A stretch of DNA of 64,000 nucleotides from positions 2,728,001-2,792,000 of the forward strand of contig OZ243951.1 in NCBI GenBank assembly GCA_965214565.1, given 5' to 3'. Position numbers and translations under genes: made by a program. Positions within the stretch are counted from its first letter, which is position 1, and every line of letters begins with the position of its first letter. Source of the stretch: VXYK01 sp965214565. GTDB taxonomy: Bacteria; Actinomycetota; Acidimicrobiia; Acidimicrobiales; Aldehydirespiratoraceae. Positions 26,001 to 33,579 of the stretch are shown one piece after another. The notes beneath the pieces are model-generated. The model saw only the letters and a list, made by a program, of their open reading frames with translations. It had not been told where the DNA came from and searched no databases.

Positions 26001-26646
26001 CGACAAGAAGTCCAAGCTGGCCCACGAGCGCGAGATGCTGGGCCTGTATGTCTCGGATCATCCGTTGTTCGGTTACGAGGAGCAGATCCGCCGTAAGACG
26101 ACGTGTACGGTCACCTCACTGGCTGACGAGCCGGACCGCGCTTCAGTGACCGTCGGAGGATCGCTCACCAACCTGCAGAGAAAGTGGACGAACCGTGGCG
26201 AGTTGATGGCGTTTTTTGACCTGGAGGACCTGGAGGGCTCGGTCGAGGTCTTGGTCTTCCCTGCCACGATGAAGGACTACGGTGAGAAATTGAACGATGA
26301 CACCATCGTGATTGTCCGCGGGCGCAAGGAGAGCGGACGTTCTTCGAGAGGTCGTGGTGGCGGCAACGATGAGGATGTGAAGCTCCTGGCAACGGAGATC
26401 GACATTGTTGAAGAGCCCGCAAAGAACCCTCCGGTGAGGCTGCGCTTGGAAGTGGCGCATCATGAACAGCCCAAGATCTCCGAACTCAAATCGGTCCTGG
26501 AGGCTCATCCTGGAGACTGCCCGGTTGAGCTCCACCTCAGTGATCGACGCGTCTTCCGGTTGCCAGACGAGTTTGCCGTGGACCGCTCGAACGGTGTCGT
26601 CGCGGAACTCCGAGCACTCCTGGGATCGAATTCGATCCTCGTATGA
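23077..26646 (+). CDS. dnaE: DNA polymerase III subunit alpha
   Basis: About 1189 residues. The N-terminal PHP domain starts FTHLHVHTEYSMLDGA. The polymerase core has PGRGSAAGC and the catalytic Asp triad region PDIDMDFE near residues 412-419, then KLDFLGLRNLD and FQLESGPMR. Downstream are helix-hairpin-helix and OB-fold segments (VTVGGSLTNLQRKWT, MAFFDLEDLEGSVEVLVFP). It is the replicative polymerase of the DnaE1 type. The frame begins at TTG 23047, but TTG 23077 is preferred because of the adjacent AAAGGAG and the family N-terminus. Confidence 0.96.
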   Translation: MGDSFTHLHVHTEYSMLDGASRVDDAINAAVADGQPALAITDHGNMYGVLEFYKGCRDAGIKPILGTEIYLAHESRTERPNRTGRADDSGGNTGSGQKLYYHAILLAESDVGYKNLIQISSEAFLSGYHYKPRADFELLEKYHEGLIATCGCLGGHVLQSLLQGQEKAALEQAARFQDIFGRDNYFIEIQDHGMPEQHRTNPQLLEIARKIKAPIVATNDSHYTHPHDAEAHDALLCVQTGSLLSDTDRFKFHGDQHYIKSAAEMRRLFKEVPEACDNTLWVAERADVNIEFGQSRLPRFPLPEGFASDTDYLRHLTYEGAKRRWGRGLSAEAVERLDFELGVIDRMGFSAYFLITWDLIRFARDSDIRVGPGRGSAAGCAVAYALSITDLDPIRYDLLFERFLNPARLSMPDIDMDFETRHRDAVIRYAAEKYGRDSVAQIVTFSQIKARAAVRDAARVLGYPYGLGDKIAKSMPPLVMGRDTPLKYCFEEHPEYIESYRASTELREMVEESPDAARVVEVAKGLEGLRRQDSVHAAAVVITDKPLTEYLPIQRKPEGRRGRIEDAPIVTQYEMNGLESLGLLKLDFLGLRNLDVIADCLALIKQTRGEAIDIDAVDLEDQCTFELLQRGDTIGVFQLESGPMRALIRSLAPTSFDDVAALVALYRPGPMAANMHNDYADRKNGRQPVKFIHPDAEELLSETYGLMIYQENVMRVAQKFAGYSLAEADSLRKAMGKKIREAMAQEREKFVAGVVDNGYEQSLGEELFDIIDRFADYAFNKSHSYGYGYIAYQIAYLKANFPVEYLSALLTSVKAKLGSAAVYLNECRLMGIEVGVPDINRSESDFTPEPDLSPDARSPGRIVFGLSAIRNVGVGFVAKVVEEREANGPFESFVDFVERINMDALNKRTTESLIKGGAFDSLGHSRKGLLQVHERITEMTVERRKEHDMGVMSLFGDLDEGPTFDERPEIPSEEFDKKSKLAHEREMLGLYVSDHPLFGYEEQIRRKTTCTVTSLADEPDRASVTVGGSLTNLQRKWTNRGELMAFFDLEDLEGSVEVLVFPATMKDYGEKLNDDTIVIVRGRKESGRSSRGRGGGNDEDVKLLATEIDIVEEPAKNPPVRLRLEVAHHEQPKISELKSVLEAHPGDCPVELHLSDRRVFRLPDEFAVDRSNGVVAELRALLGSNSILV

Positions 26647-26681
26647 GGCCCGTGGAGTTGCGAAATCGCCGCGGAGCGCTG

Positions 26682-26710
26682 AGACTGTAGCAGTCTGGTT
26701 GCGCAGCAAC
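26682..26710 (+). other. two small hairpins after dnaE
   Basis: AGACTG-TAG-CAGTCT (26682-26696) is followed directly by GTTGC-GCA-GCAAC (26698-26710). Neither has a U-tract. They could slow or end dnaE transcription, or stabilise the 3' end. Confidence 0.35.
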
Positions 26711-26745
26711 TGCGACACAGGTCAAGAATTCTGGTTTACGACATT

Positions 26746-26784
26746 CCAGAGAAACGACCCAGAGAAACGACCCAGAGAAACGAC
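26746..26784 (+). repeat. three perfect tandem copies of a 13-bp unit
   Basis: CCAGAGAAACGAC is repeated three times without mismatch at 26746, 26759 and 26772. It ends only 18 bases before ATG 26803. The 13-bp unit is not a codon multiple and lies in noncoding DNA, so copy number could vary and alter the spacing between promoter and gene. Confidence 0.85.
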
Positions 26785-26802
26785 AGAGTGGGGGCTGTGG
26801 CC

Positions 26803-27471
26803 ATGGCCATCGAAGTGGAGACCAAGGACTGCACCGCCGTGAGCGATGCCGAGCTCGCCGAGATGGCGGATCTCTGTGCGGCGTCTCCGAATGCCTTCGA
26901 GGTCGGCTTGCTGTCGAAGCAGTGTGAAAAATGGGTCTTGGTCACAGTTGCCAGCGAGGGCGGCAAGATCCGAGGATTCTCGTATTGCACTCTCGAGCGA
27001 ATCGGCGGAACGCCGAGCGTGCTAATCGGCGCAGCCCACATTTGCCGCAACAACAAACGCGACACAGTTCTTCGTGTAATCATGACTGACCAGCTCCGCC
27101 GCTCGGTGTTGGCATTCCCGGACGAGGATGTGCTCGTTGGCACCCAGCTCAACGATGCGGGTGCCTTCGACGCCTACAAGACCCTCGACGATATTGTCCC
27201 CCGTCCGGATCACAAGGTCTCCGGCGAGGAGCGGGCATGGGGTCGCCGGTTGGCGAAGCGTTTCGGTATCGAGGCGAATCGCTACGAAGACCGCGCATTC
27301 ATCGTTCGCGGGGACGGCAAGCAACCGGTCGTGCTCGACCATGCCAGCATCAAGCCCGAGGAGATCCCTGCCGAGGTCACTTCTCAACTCTCCGATCTGG
27401 ATGTCGCGGCGGGCGACACGTTGATCGCCTTCGGTTGGGCCATGGCCGAGGATCTCGAGAAACTGCTCTGA
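26803..27471 (+). CDS. conserved-looking protein of unknown function
   Basis: 222 residues. Codon use matches the neighbours and the gene overlaps the next one. I do not recognise the family with confidence. The segment GKIRGFSYCTLERIGGTPSVLIGAAHICRN followed by a helix-rich half vaguely recalls a GNAT-like beta sheet, but no acetyl-CoA loop is visible. ATG 26803 is preferred; GTG 26788 would add five residues. The promoter is not clear; a 13-bp tandem repeat lies just upstream. Confidence 0.7.
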   Translation: MAIEVETKDCTAVSDAELAEMADLCAASPNAFEVGLLSKQCEKWVLVTVASEGGKIRGFSYCTLERIGGTPSVLIGAAHICRNNKRDTVLRVIMTDQLRRSVLAFPDEDVLVGTQLNDAGAFDAYKTLDDIVPRPDHKVSGEERAWGRRLAKRFGIEANRYEDRAFIVRGDGKQPVVLDHASIKPEEIPAEVTSQLSDLDVAAGDTLIAFGWAMAEDLEKLL

Positions 27472-28076
27472 ACGACTCTGGACTTGCCGGGATCGTCCGT
27501 CGCCGACGGATGACGCGGTCGTTCTCAAGTGAACCGGTCGCTCCCGAGGTTGTTGAAGAATTGATTGACCTCGCGCGGCGTTCCCCCTCAGCGGGAAATG
27601 CATCCGCGTTGGAGTGGCTGGTTTTGGACGACCCGACGGCTGTGGCCGCGTACTGGGACACCACCCTGCCCTCAGAGCGCCGCGACGGCTTCGCCTGGCC
27701 CGAACTGCTGAAGGCCCCAGTGATCGTGATTCTGTGGGTCGACCCACAGATCTATCTCGAGCGCTACCGCGAGGCCGACAAGGCGCACACACCTCTCGGG
27801 GAGTCACTCGAATCTTGGAGCGTCCCATACTGGTTCGTCGACGGTGGCGCAGCAGTGCAGACACTCCTGCTGGCAGCCGAGGAAGCGGGCTTGGGTGCAC
27901 TGTTCTTCGGACTGTTCGAACACGAACCGAAGGTGCGCGAGACGTTCGGCGTGCCTCCCATGTGGAGGGCACTGGGAGCGGTCGCGCTCGGGCAGCGCGC
28001 CAAGGACAGGCCTTCGCAGAGTCAGCTGAGACGCCGTCGCCGGATCGAGGAGGTCGTCCACCGCAACAGGTGGTGA
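27468..28076 (+). CDS. nitroreductase-family flavoprotein (possible CTG start)
   Basis: About 202 residues. The FMN-phosphate motif VRRRRMTRSFSSEPV is followed by ARRSPSAGNASALEWLVL, and the C-terminal half has GGAAVQTLLLAAEEAGLGALFF, all typical of nitroreductase-fold oxidoreductases. The first ATG (27510) would delete the Arg cluster that binds FMN. No ATG, GTG or TTG exists in frame between the upstream stop and the motif; CTG 27468 gives a 4-base overlap (CTGA) with the previous gene and restores it. The start is therefore inferred. The substrate is unknown. Confidence 0.75.
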   Translation: MNDSGLAGIVRRRRMTRSFSSEPVAPEVVEELIDLARRSPSAGNASALEWLVLDDPTAVAAYWDTTLPSERRDGFAWPELLKAPVIVILWVDPQIYLERYREADKAHTPLGESLESWSVPYWFVDGGAAVQTLLLAAEEAGLGALFFGLFEHEPKVRETFGVPPMWRALGAVALGQRAKDRPSQSQLRRRRRIEEVVHRNRW

Positions 28077-28147
28077 TCTGCGGTTCGGTAGTTCAGTTTG
28101 CCTGTACGAATCGGAGCCGCGGCTTGGTGTCGTGGCTGGCGCAAAGA

Positions 28148-28201
28148 TAGCCTCGGCGGGTTCATGGGAATGTTCCCTAGACAGATGAGCCCGATCGGAG
28201 G
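28148..28201 (+). promoter_or_regulatory. promoter region of the DUF35 gene
   Basis: TAGCCT (28148-28153) is a -10 candidate of the type seen elsewhere in the window. The leader would be about 46 nt, ending in GGAGG (28197-28201) four bases before ATG 28206. Confidence 0.35.
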
Positions 28202-28205
28202 CCCA

Positions 28206-28613
28206 ATGGAAGCGGATACACCATCTCAAGTCCCGCTCGTCAGCTATCTGCGGTTGGGTTCGGAAGCCCACCTAGTAGCCAATGAATGTACGAACTGCGG
28301 CGCCCGCTTCTTTGACCGTCGCAATGCCTGCGCGCAATGCGGTCTGCGTGAGTTCAAGAATGTTCGGGTCGACAACGCCGCGAAGCTGAAGGCGTTCACG
28401 ATCGTCCACCGCGCCGCGCCGGGAATCCCGGCCCCGTATGTCTCCGCCATCGTCGAGACCATCGACGGCACCACGGTCCGGTCCAACGTGGTCAACTGCG
28501 AGCCCGACCCCGAAGTGGTGCAGTTGGGAATGGAGTTGAAGCTCACCACCTATCCCATCGGCGCCGACGATGACGGCACCGAAGCGATCGCCTTCGGTTA
28601 TCAACCCGCCTGA
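28206..28613 (+). CDS. Zn-ribbon/OB-fold protein (DUF35 family)
   Basis: 135 residues. Two Cys pairs, CTNCG and CAQCG, form the N-terminal rubredoxin-like zinc ribbon, and an OB-fold follows (LKAFTIVHRAAPGIPAPYVSAIVE). DUF35 proteins act as small partners of thiolase-like or acyl-CoA enzymes, for example ChsH2 with Ltp2 in steroid breakdown. It is directly followed (32 nt) by a thiolase-like gene, the usual arrangement. ATG 28206 is preferred; upstream ATGs at 28164 and 28185 are possible. Confidence 0.88.
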   Translation: MEADTPSQVPLVSYLRLGSEAHLVANECTNCGARFFDRRNACAQCGLREFKNVRVDNAAKLKAFTIVHRAAPGIPAPYVSAIVETIDGTTVRSNVVNCEPDPEVVQLGMELKLTTYPIGADDDGTEAIAFGYQPA

Positions 28614-28645
28614 ACGCCACCCGCAACAACAAGGAAGTATCTCAG

Positions 28646-29896
28646 ATGGCCACGACGAAGAGCCCCACAGCAAAGTCCTCAGCAAGCAGGATCAGCGATG
28701 ACAGTGTCTGGATTCTGGGCACCCACATGACCAGGTTCGCGCGTTATCCGGAAAAGGACGTGGTGGATCTGGCTGCAGAGGCATCGATCGCCGCGCTCGA
28801 GGACGGCAACGTGACCATCCACGACATGGACGTGTTGGCGGCAGGGTCCCTCTTCAATGCCGGGACCGGGATCGGGCAGCGGATCCAGAAACAGATCGGA
28901 CAAACCGGTATTCCGGTGTTCAATGTGGCCAACGCCTGTGCCACCGGCGCAACTGCGGTGCGCACCGTCTACCTCTCAATCAAGGCGGGAGAGGCTGATC
29001 TGGGCCTGGCAGTCGGTGTTGAGCAGATGGGCAAGATGGGTCTGCTCGGCGGTGCCGGCACCAAGAAGGAGAAGAAGGTCTTCGAGCCCAGCGGTCGCTA
29101 CGGAGCCGTGACCGGAATCGACGGCTACATCGGCACCGAAGGCATGCCCGGAGTCTTCGCCCAGGCGGGGATGGAGTACGCCAACACCTATGACGGCGTC
29201 GGTTTCGAGCAGTTCGCGAGGGTGGCGTACAAGAACCACCTTCACTCAACGCTCAACCCGCTGGCGCAGTACCGCAAAGAGTTCTCGATGGACGAGATCA
29301 TGGCCTCGCCGACCATGAGCTATCCGAATACCCTGTTGATGTGTTGCCCCACCGGTGACGGCGCGGCGGCAGCGGTGCTCGTCTCTGGGCAGCGGCTCAA
29401 GGCCATGCCGGCACAGGCCCGCAGGCGGGCCGTCAAGATATCAGCCTCGGTACTGACCTCAGACCCCTATACCGAAGCGAGCCAGGTGCAACCCGACGTC
29501 AACACATTGACGCGCAATGCGGCGGCAAAGGCCTATGAAACCGCAGGTGTCGGTCCCGAGGACCTCGACCTTGTGGAGCTCCACGACTGCTTCGCCACAG
29601 CGGAGTTGATCCATTACGACAACCTCGGCCTGTGTGAACCCGGTGCTGCCGGCGACTTCATCGATTCCGGTGCTCCGTTCCGTGACGGCACGACACCGGT
29701 AAACGTGTCGGGTGGCTTGATCTCCAAGGGCCACCCGATCGGCGCCACCGGCGTTGCCAACGTGTTCGAAGTCACGACCCACCTTCGCGGCGAAGCCGGC
29801 GACCGGCAGATTGCCGATGCCAAGGTCGGTTTGGCACATGTCATCGGTTTGGGGTCGGCGTGTGCTATCCATGTCCTGGAGAAGGCCGCCGTCTGA
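28646..29896 (+). CDS. thiolase family protein, SCP-x/lipid-transfer type
   Basis: 416 residues. The active-site Cys is C98 in NVANACATG. The SCP2-thiolase signature ELHDCFATAEL and the C-terminal GGLISKGHPIGATG (catalytic His) are present. Classical thiolases end with a CxG motif; here the end is GLGSACAIHV, as in SCP-x proteins. It probably acts on acyl-CoA thioesters in fatty acid or sterol side-chain oxidation with the upstream DUF35 partner. The substrate is inferred only. A 20-residue Ser/Thr/Lys-rich N-terminal tail precedes the fold. Confidence 0.88.
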   Translation: MATTKSPTAKSSASRISDDSVWILGTHMTRFARYPEKDVVDLAAEASIAALEDGNVTIHDMDVLAAGSLFNAGTGIGQRIQKQIGQTGIPVFNVANACATGATAVRTVYLSIKAGEADLGLAVGVEQMGKMGLLGGAGTKKEKKVFEPSGRYGAVTGIDGYIGTEGMPGVFAQAGMEYANTYDGVGFEQFARVAYKNHLHSTLNPLAQYRKEFSMDEIMASPTMSYPNTLLMCCPTGDGAAAAVLVSGQRLKAMPAQARRRAVKISASVLTSDPYTEASQVQPDVNTLTRNAAAKAYETAGVGPEDLDLVELHDCFATAELIHYDNLGLCEPGAAGDFIDSGAPFRDGTTPVNVSGGLISKGHPIGATGVANVFEVTTHLRGEAGDRQIADAKVGLAHVIGLGSACAIHVLEKAAV

Positions 29897-29920
29897 TCAC
29901 AGGAGGCAGCGAGTCAAAAT

Positions 29921-32770
29921 ATGCCGCTGCGTGTCACTGTCACGTCGCATAGCGACCCAGAAGGCGAAGCGATCGTCTCCGCCGCGCCCCTCGTCGGCGT
30001 GAGCGGACTCGCGCAATGTCGGGTCTCGAGGGTCTATCACCTCGATGCCGCCGGCCCCTTGGACCGCGACGATGTCGATCGGCTCTGCCGCGAGGTGCTC
30101 GTCGACCCCGTCGTGGCCGAATACTCCGTAGGCGAAGCCGCGGCAGCCGTGGGCCGCGCCATCGAGGTGGCAGCACTACCGGGAGTGACAGACCTCGAAG
30201 CGAGAGAGCTTGAGCGTGCCGCGCAGCAACTGCAGATAGCGGACCTTCGGGTTTCGACCGCGGTCCGCTACGACCTGATCGGGGACCTCGACGACCGAGC
30301 CGTGACCGTCATCACCAAGCGGTTGTTGGCCAACGACACGATCGAGCAGTCCCATGAAGGCACATTGGCCCCCACGTTCGTCGCTCAAGTGGACCCTGAC
30401 CCACGGGTCGAGTCGGTGCCGCTGCGCGAACTCAACGACAGCGAACTGGCGACGTTGAGTTCCCAACGGTTGCTGTCACTCGACGTGGAGGAGATGCGCG
30501 CCATCCAGCGTTACTTTGATGACATCGGTCGCAGCCCCACCGATGCGGAGCTTGAGACGTTGGCTCAGACCTGGTCGGAGCACTGTGTCCACAAGACGTT
30601 CCGTGCTTCGATCGAATTGACGCACATCACCGCGGACGGCCTCACAAAGGTGACCCGTCACGACGGTCTGCTGGCCGCGCTGCGCGAGGTTACCGAGGAG
30701 CTCGATCCATGGTGGTTGCGATCAGCATTCGTCGACGACGCCGGGATAGTGGCCTTCGATGACCGCTTCGATCTCGCCTTCAAGGTGGAGACCCACAACC
30801 ACCCATCGGCTCTTGAACCGTTCGGTGGTGCGAACACCGGTGTCGGCGGCGTGGTCCGAGACATTCTGGGGGTCTCGGCTCGACCCATCGCCTGCACCAA
30901 CGTACTGTGTTTCGGCCCTGCCGACCTGCCCGATGACCGACTGTTGACAGGAGTGCTGCATCCCCGCCGAATCCGCGACGGAGTCGTCGATGGGATCGCC
31001 GACTACGGAAACAAGTTGGGCCTTCCGACTGTCAACGGCGCAGTGGTCTACGACGAGGGATACATCGGCAACCCGCTGGTGTACTGCGGTGCGCTGGGGC
31101 TTCTGGTCAACGGTTCACATCCGAGCGCGGCTCAACTCGGTGACCGTGTCGTCTCCATCGGGGGAAGGGTCGGCCGGGACGGAATCCATGGCGCCACCTT
31201 CTCGTCGGCCACCATGAACGCATCCACGGTCGATTCGGTCGGCGCGGCGGTGCAGATCGGTGATCCGATCACCGAGAAAGGTTGCATTGAGGTGGTTGAG
31301 CGCGCCTGCGAGCTCGGTTTGTACAACGCCATCACGGACTGTGGGGCGGGAGGCTTCTCATCTGCAGTGGGCGAGATGGGCGAGGACCTGGGTGTCGAGA
31401 TCAACCTCGAAGTAGTGCGTCTCAAGTATCCGGGCCTGCAGCCATGGGAGATCTGGCTCTCCGAAGCGCAGGAACGGATGGTCATGGCGGTTCCGGCCGA
31501 ATCGCTGCGGGAGTTGCAGCAGATCTGTGATGACTGGGATGTGGAGCTGACCGATCTGGGCAGCTTCAGCGGCTCCGGCAAACTGGTGGTTCGACATGGC
31601 GACTCCCCAGTCATCGACATGTCCATGGACTTCCTGCACAACGGGCTGCCCCGCCGGGAGATGACCGCGACCTGGGTCGACCCGCCCAGCACCGAGGTCG
31701 AGTCACCGCGCGTCAACGCGGAGATGCTCTTGGGGCTCCTGACCCATCCCGATGTTGCCAGCAAGGAGGACATTGTCCGGCGCTACGACCATGAGGTGCG
31801 GGCAGGGACCGTCGTGCGTCCCCTGGTGGGACGCAACGCTGATGGCCCCGCAGACGCCGCGGTGGTCAAGCCACTCGGCACACAGCACACTTCCGCTGCG
31901 GCAGTCTTGAGCAATGGCCTATGCCCGCGTGTCGGCAGGCACGACCCGTACGCGATGGCACTTCTGGCACTGGACGAGGCGGTCCGCAATCTGGTCGCGG
32001 TCGGCGGCGACCCCGACCGGGTGGCGCTGCTCGACAATTTCTGTTGGGGAGATCCAACCCGCAGCGATCGCCTCGGCAGCCTGGTCCGCGCCGTGCAAGG
32101 CTGCACCGACGGAGCCCGCCGCTACGCGATGCCTTTCATTTCCGGCAAGGACAGCCTCTTCAACGAGTTCGAGGGGCGGCCGGTGCCACCCACATTGCTG
32201 ATCTCCGCACTCGGACTGGTCGGTGACCTAGACAGTGCGATCGACTCGGCGGGCATGAACGTCGGCGACGATCTGTGGCTAGTCGGCCAGGGGAGTGCGG
32301 CGCTCGGGGGGTCTGTGGCGGACGCTCTCTACGGGCTCGGCGCCACTGACGTCCCCGCGCCCCTCGATGACCCTCTGCCGCGTTATCGAGCCGTGCATTC
32401 CGCCATTGCGGCCGGTCTGGTGTCAGCCGCACACGACTGCAGCGACGGCGGAATCGCGGTGGCCATCGCGGAGATGGCGATCGCCTCCCGGTACGGGGTG
32501 GCCGTGGAGGTTCCCTCCGACGGATGCGACGAGTTCGCGGCTCTCACCAATGAGGGACCGGGGCGCCTCGTGTTGGCCGCACACCGCAACAACCGTGATG
32601 TGATCGGTGCGACGCTGGGCGTCGACGGGCGACGGATCGGCGAGGTGACCGCGGACAGCCGGATCAGTTTGCAGGTGCAGGGGGGGCACGGCGACCCTAC
32701 TGCGGGCGCAGTGGTCTGTGTTGATGTCCAAGACGCAGCACGAGCATTCAAATCGTCGGTGTCGGCGTGA
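29921..32770 (+). CDS. purL: phosphoribosylformylglycinamidine synthase, PurS-PurL fusion
   Basis: 949 residues, about 200 more than small PurL. The N-terminal part (LAQCRVSRVYHLD, then VEVAALPGVTDLEARELERAAQQL) resembles PurS-type sequence, and the PurL part starts near residue 180 (DVEEMRAIQRYFDD). PurL motifs include TWSEHCVHKTFR (His), VETHNHPSALEPFGGANTGVGG, DCGAGGFSSAVGEMGED and SGKDSLFNEF. It makes FGAM from FGAR with ammonia supplied by PurQ, encoded next. No separate purS is seen. A strong AGGAGG lies upstream; the gene heads the purine operon. Confidence 0.93.
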   Translation: MPLRVTVTSHSDPEGEAIVSAAPLVGVSGLAQCRVSRVYHLDAAGPLDRDDVDRLCREVLVDPVVAEYSVGEAAAAVGRAIEVAALPGVTDLEARELERAAQQLQIADLRVSTAVRYDLIGDLDDRAVTVITKRLLANDTIEQSHEGTLAPTFVAQVDPDPRVESVPLRELNDSELATLSSQRLLSLDVEEMRAIQRYFDDIGRSPTDAELETLAQTWSEHCVHKTFRASIELTHITADGLTKVTRHDGLLAALREVTEELDPWWLRSAFVDDAGIVAFDDRFDLAFKVETHNHPSALEPFGGANTGVGGVVRDILGVSARPIACTNVLCFGPADLPDDRLLTGVLHPRRIRDGVVDGIADYGNKLGLPTVNGAVVYDEGYIGNPLVYCGALGLLVNGSHPSAAQLGDRVVSIGGRVGRDGIHGATFSSATMNASTVDSVGAAVQIGDPITEKGCIEVVERACELGLYNAITDCGAGGFSSAVGEMGEDLGVEINLEVVRLKYPGLQPWEIWLSEAQERMVMAVPAESLRELQQICDDWDVELTDLGSFSGSGKLVVRHGDSPVIDMSMDFLHNGLPRREMTATWVDPPSTEVESPRVNAEMLLGLLTHPDVASKEDIVRRYDHEVRAGTVVRPLVGRNADGPADAAVVKPLGTQHTSAAAVLSNGLCPRVGRHDPYAMALLALDEAVRNLVAVGGDPDRVALLDNFCWGDPTRSDRLGSLVRAVQGCTDGARRYAMPFISGKDSLFNEFEGRPVPPTLLISALGLVGDLDSAIDSAGMNVGDDLWLVGQGSAALGGSVADALYGLGATDVPAPLDDPLPRYRAVHSAIAAGLVSAAHDCSDGGIAVAIAEMAIASRYGVAVEVPSDGCDEFAALTNEGPGRLVLAAHRNNRDVIGATLGVDGRRIGEVTADSRISLQVQGGHGDPTAGAVVCVDVQDAARAFKSSVSA

Positions 32771-33579
32771 GCGCAGCTCCGATCCTCATAGTGCACGCTT
32801 CGGGCACGAACCGCGACGGCGATGCCGCCCAGGCGGTCGAACTGGCCGGGGGCAGCGCGCGAATCGTGCACGTCAATCAACTGCGCCGGGGCGATGTGAC
32901 CTTCGCCGACCATGCGGGCGTGTTGATCCCTGGAGGGTTCTCCTACGGCGACTCGCTCGGTGCCGGGCAGAGGCTGGCGTTGGAGCTTCGGCTGTGGTTC
33001 GCCCACGAGCTGTCCGATGTGGTCGCAGCGGGAAAGCCGGTACTGGGAATCTGCAACGGATTCCAAGTGCTGGTCAAGGCCGGACTGTTGGGAGGGGTGT
33101 CGGAGAATCTCCCCGCGGCCGAAAACCGACAGGTGACGCTCACCGACAACTCGCGCGGCCGCTTCGAATGTCGCTGGGTCACGCTGCGAGTGGAACCTAC
33201 AGTTCGCAGCACCTGGCTGGGATCGATCAGAGACACGATCATCCGCTGTCCCATTGCACACGGCGAGGGCCGGTTCGTCAGCGCCGATGAGTCCGTGAGC
33301 GCCGAATTGGAGGCGCAGGGTCTCGTTGCGTTCAGGTATCAGGACTCTGGCGCGACACCGGTCTTAAGGCCGGACTCTGTGAGACCCGCATCCGGGGTCT
33401 ACCCCGCCAACCCCAATGGTTCTGTAGCTGACATAGCCGGGATCTGCGATCACAGCGGAGCCGTAGTGGGGCTGATGCCCCATCCAGAGGACCATGTTCT
33501 GGACTGGCAGCGACCCAACGGCGATCCGGGTGCAACAGGGTTGCCGTTGTTCAAGGCTTTCGTGGCGGCGGCTCGGTGA
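32767..33579 (+). CDS. purQ: phosphoribosylformylglycinamidine synthase glutaminase subunit
   Basis: 270 residues of a class I glutamine amidotransferase. The nucleophile is C96 in GICNGFQ, the oxyanion region is IPGGFSYGD, and the catalytic His-Glu pair is in MPHPEDH. It is longer than Bacillus PurQ (about 227). It supplies ammonia to the PurS-PurL fusion. GTG 32767 overlaps purL by GTGA. Confidence 0.95.
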   Translation: MSAAPILIVHASGTNRDGDAAQAVELAGGSARIVHVNQLRRGDVTFADHAGVLIPGGFSYGDSLGAGQRLALELRLWFAHELSDVVAAGKPVLGICNGFQVLVKAGLLGGVSENLPAAENRQVTLTDNSRGRFECRWVTLRVEPTVRSTWLGSIRDTIIRCPIAHGEGRFVSADESVSAELEAQGLVAFRYQDSGATPVLRPDSVRPASGVYPANPNGSVADIAGICDHSGAVVGLMPHPEDHVLDWQRPNGDPGATGLPLFKAFVAAAR

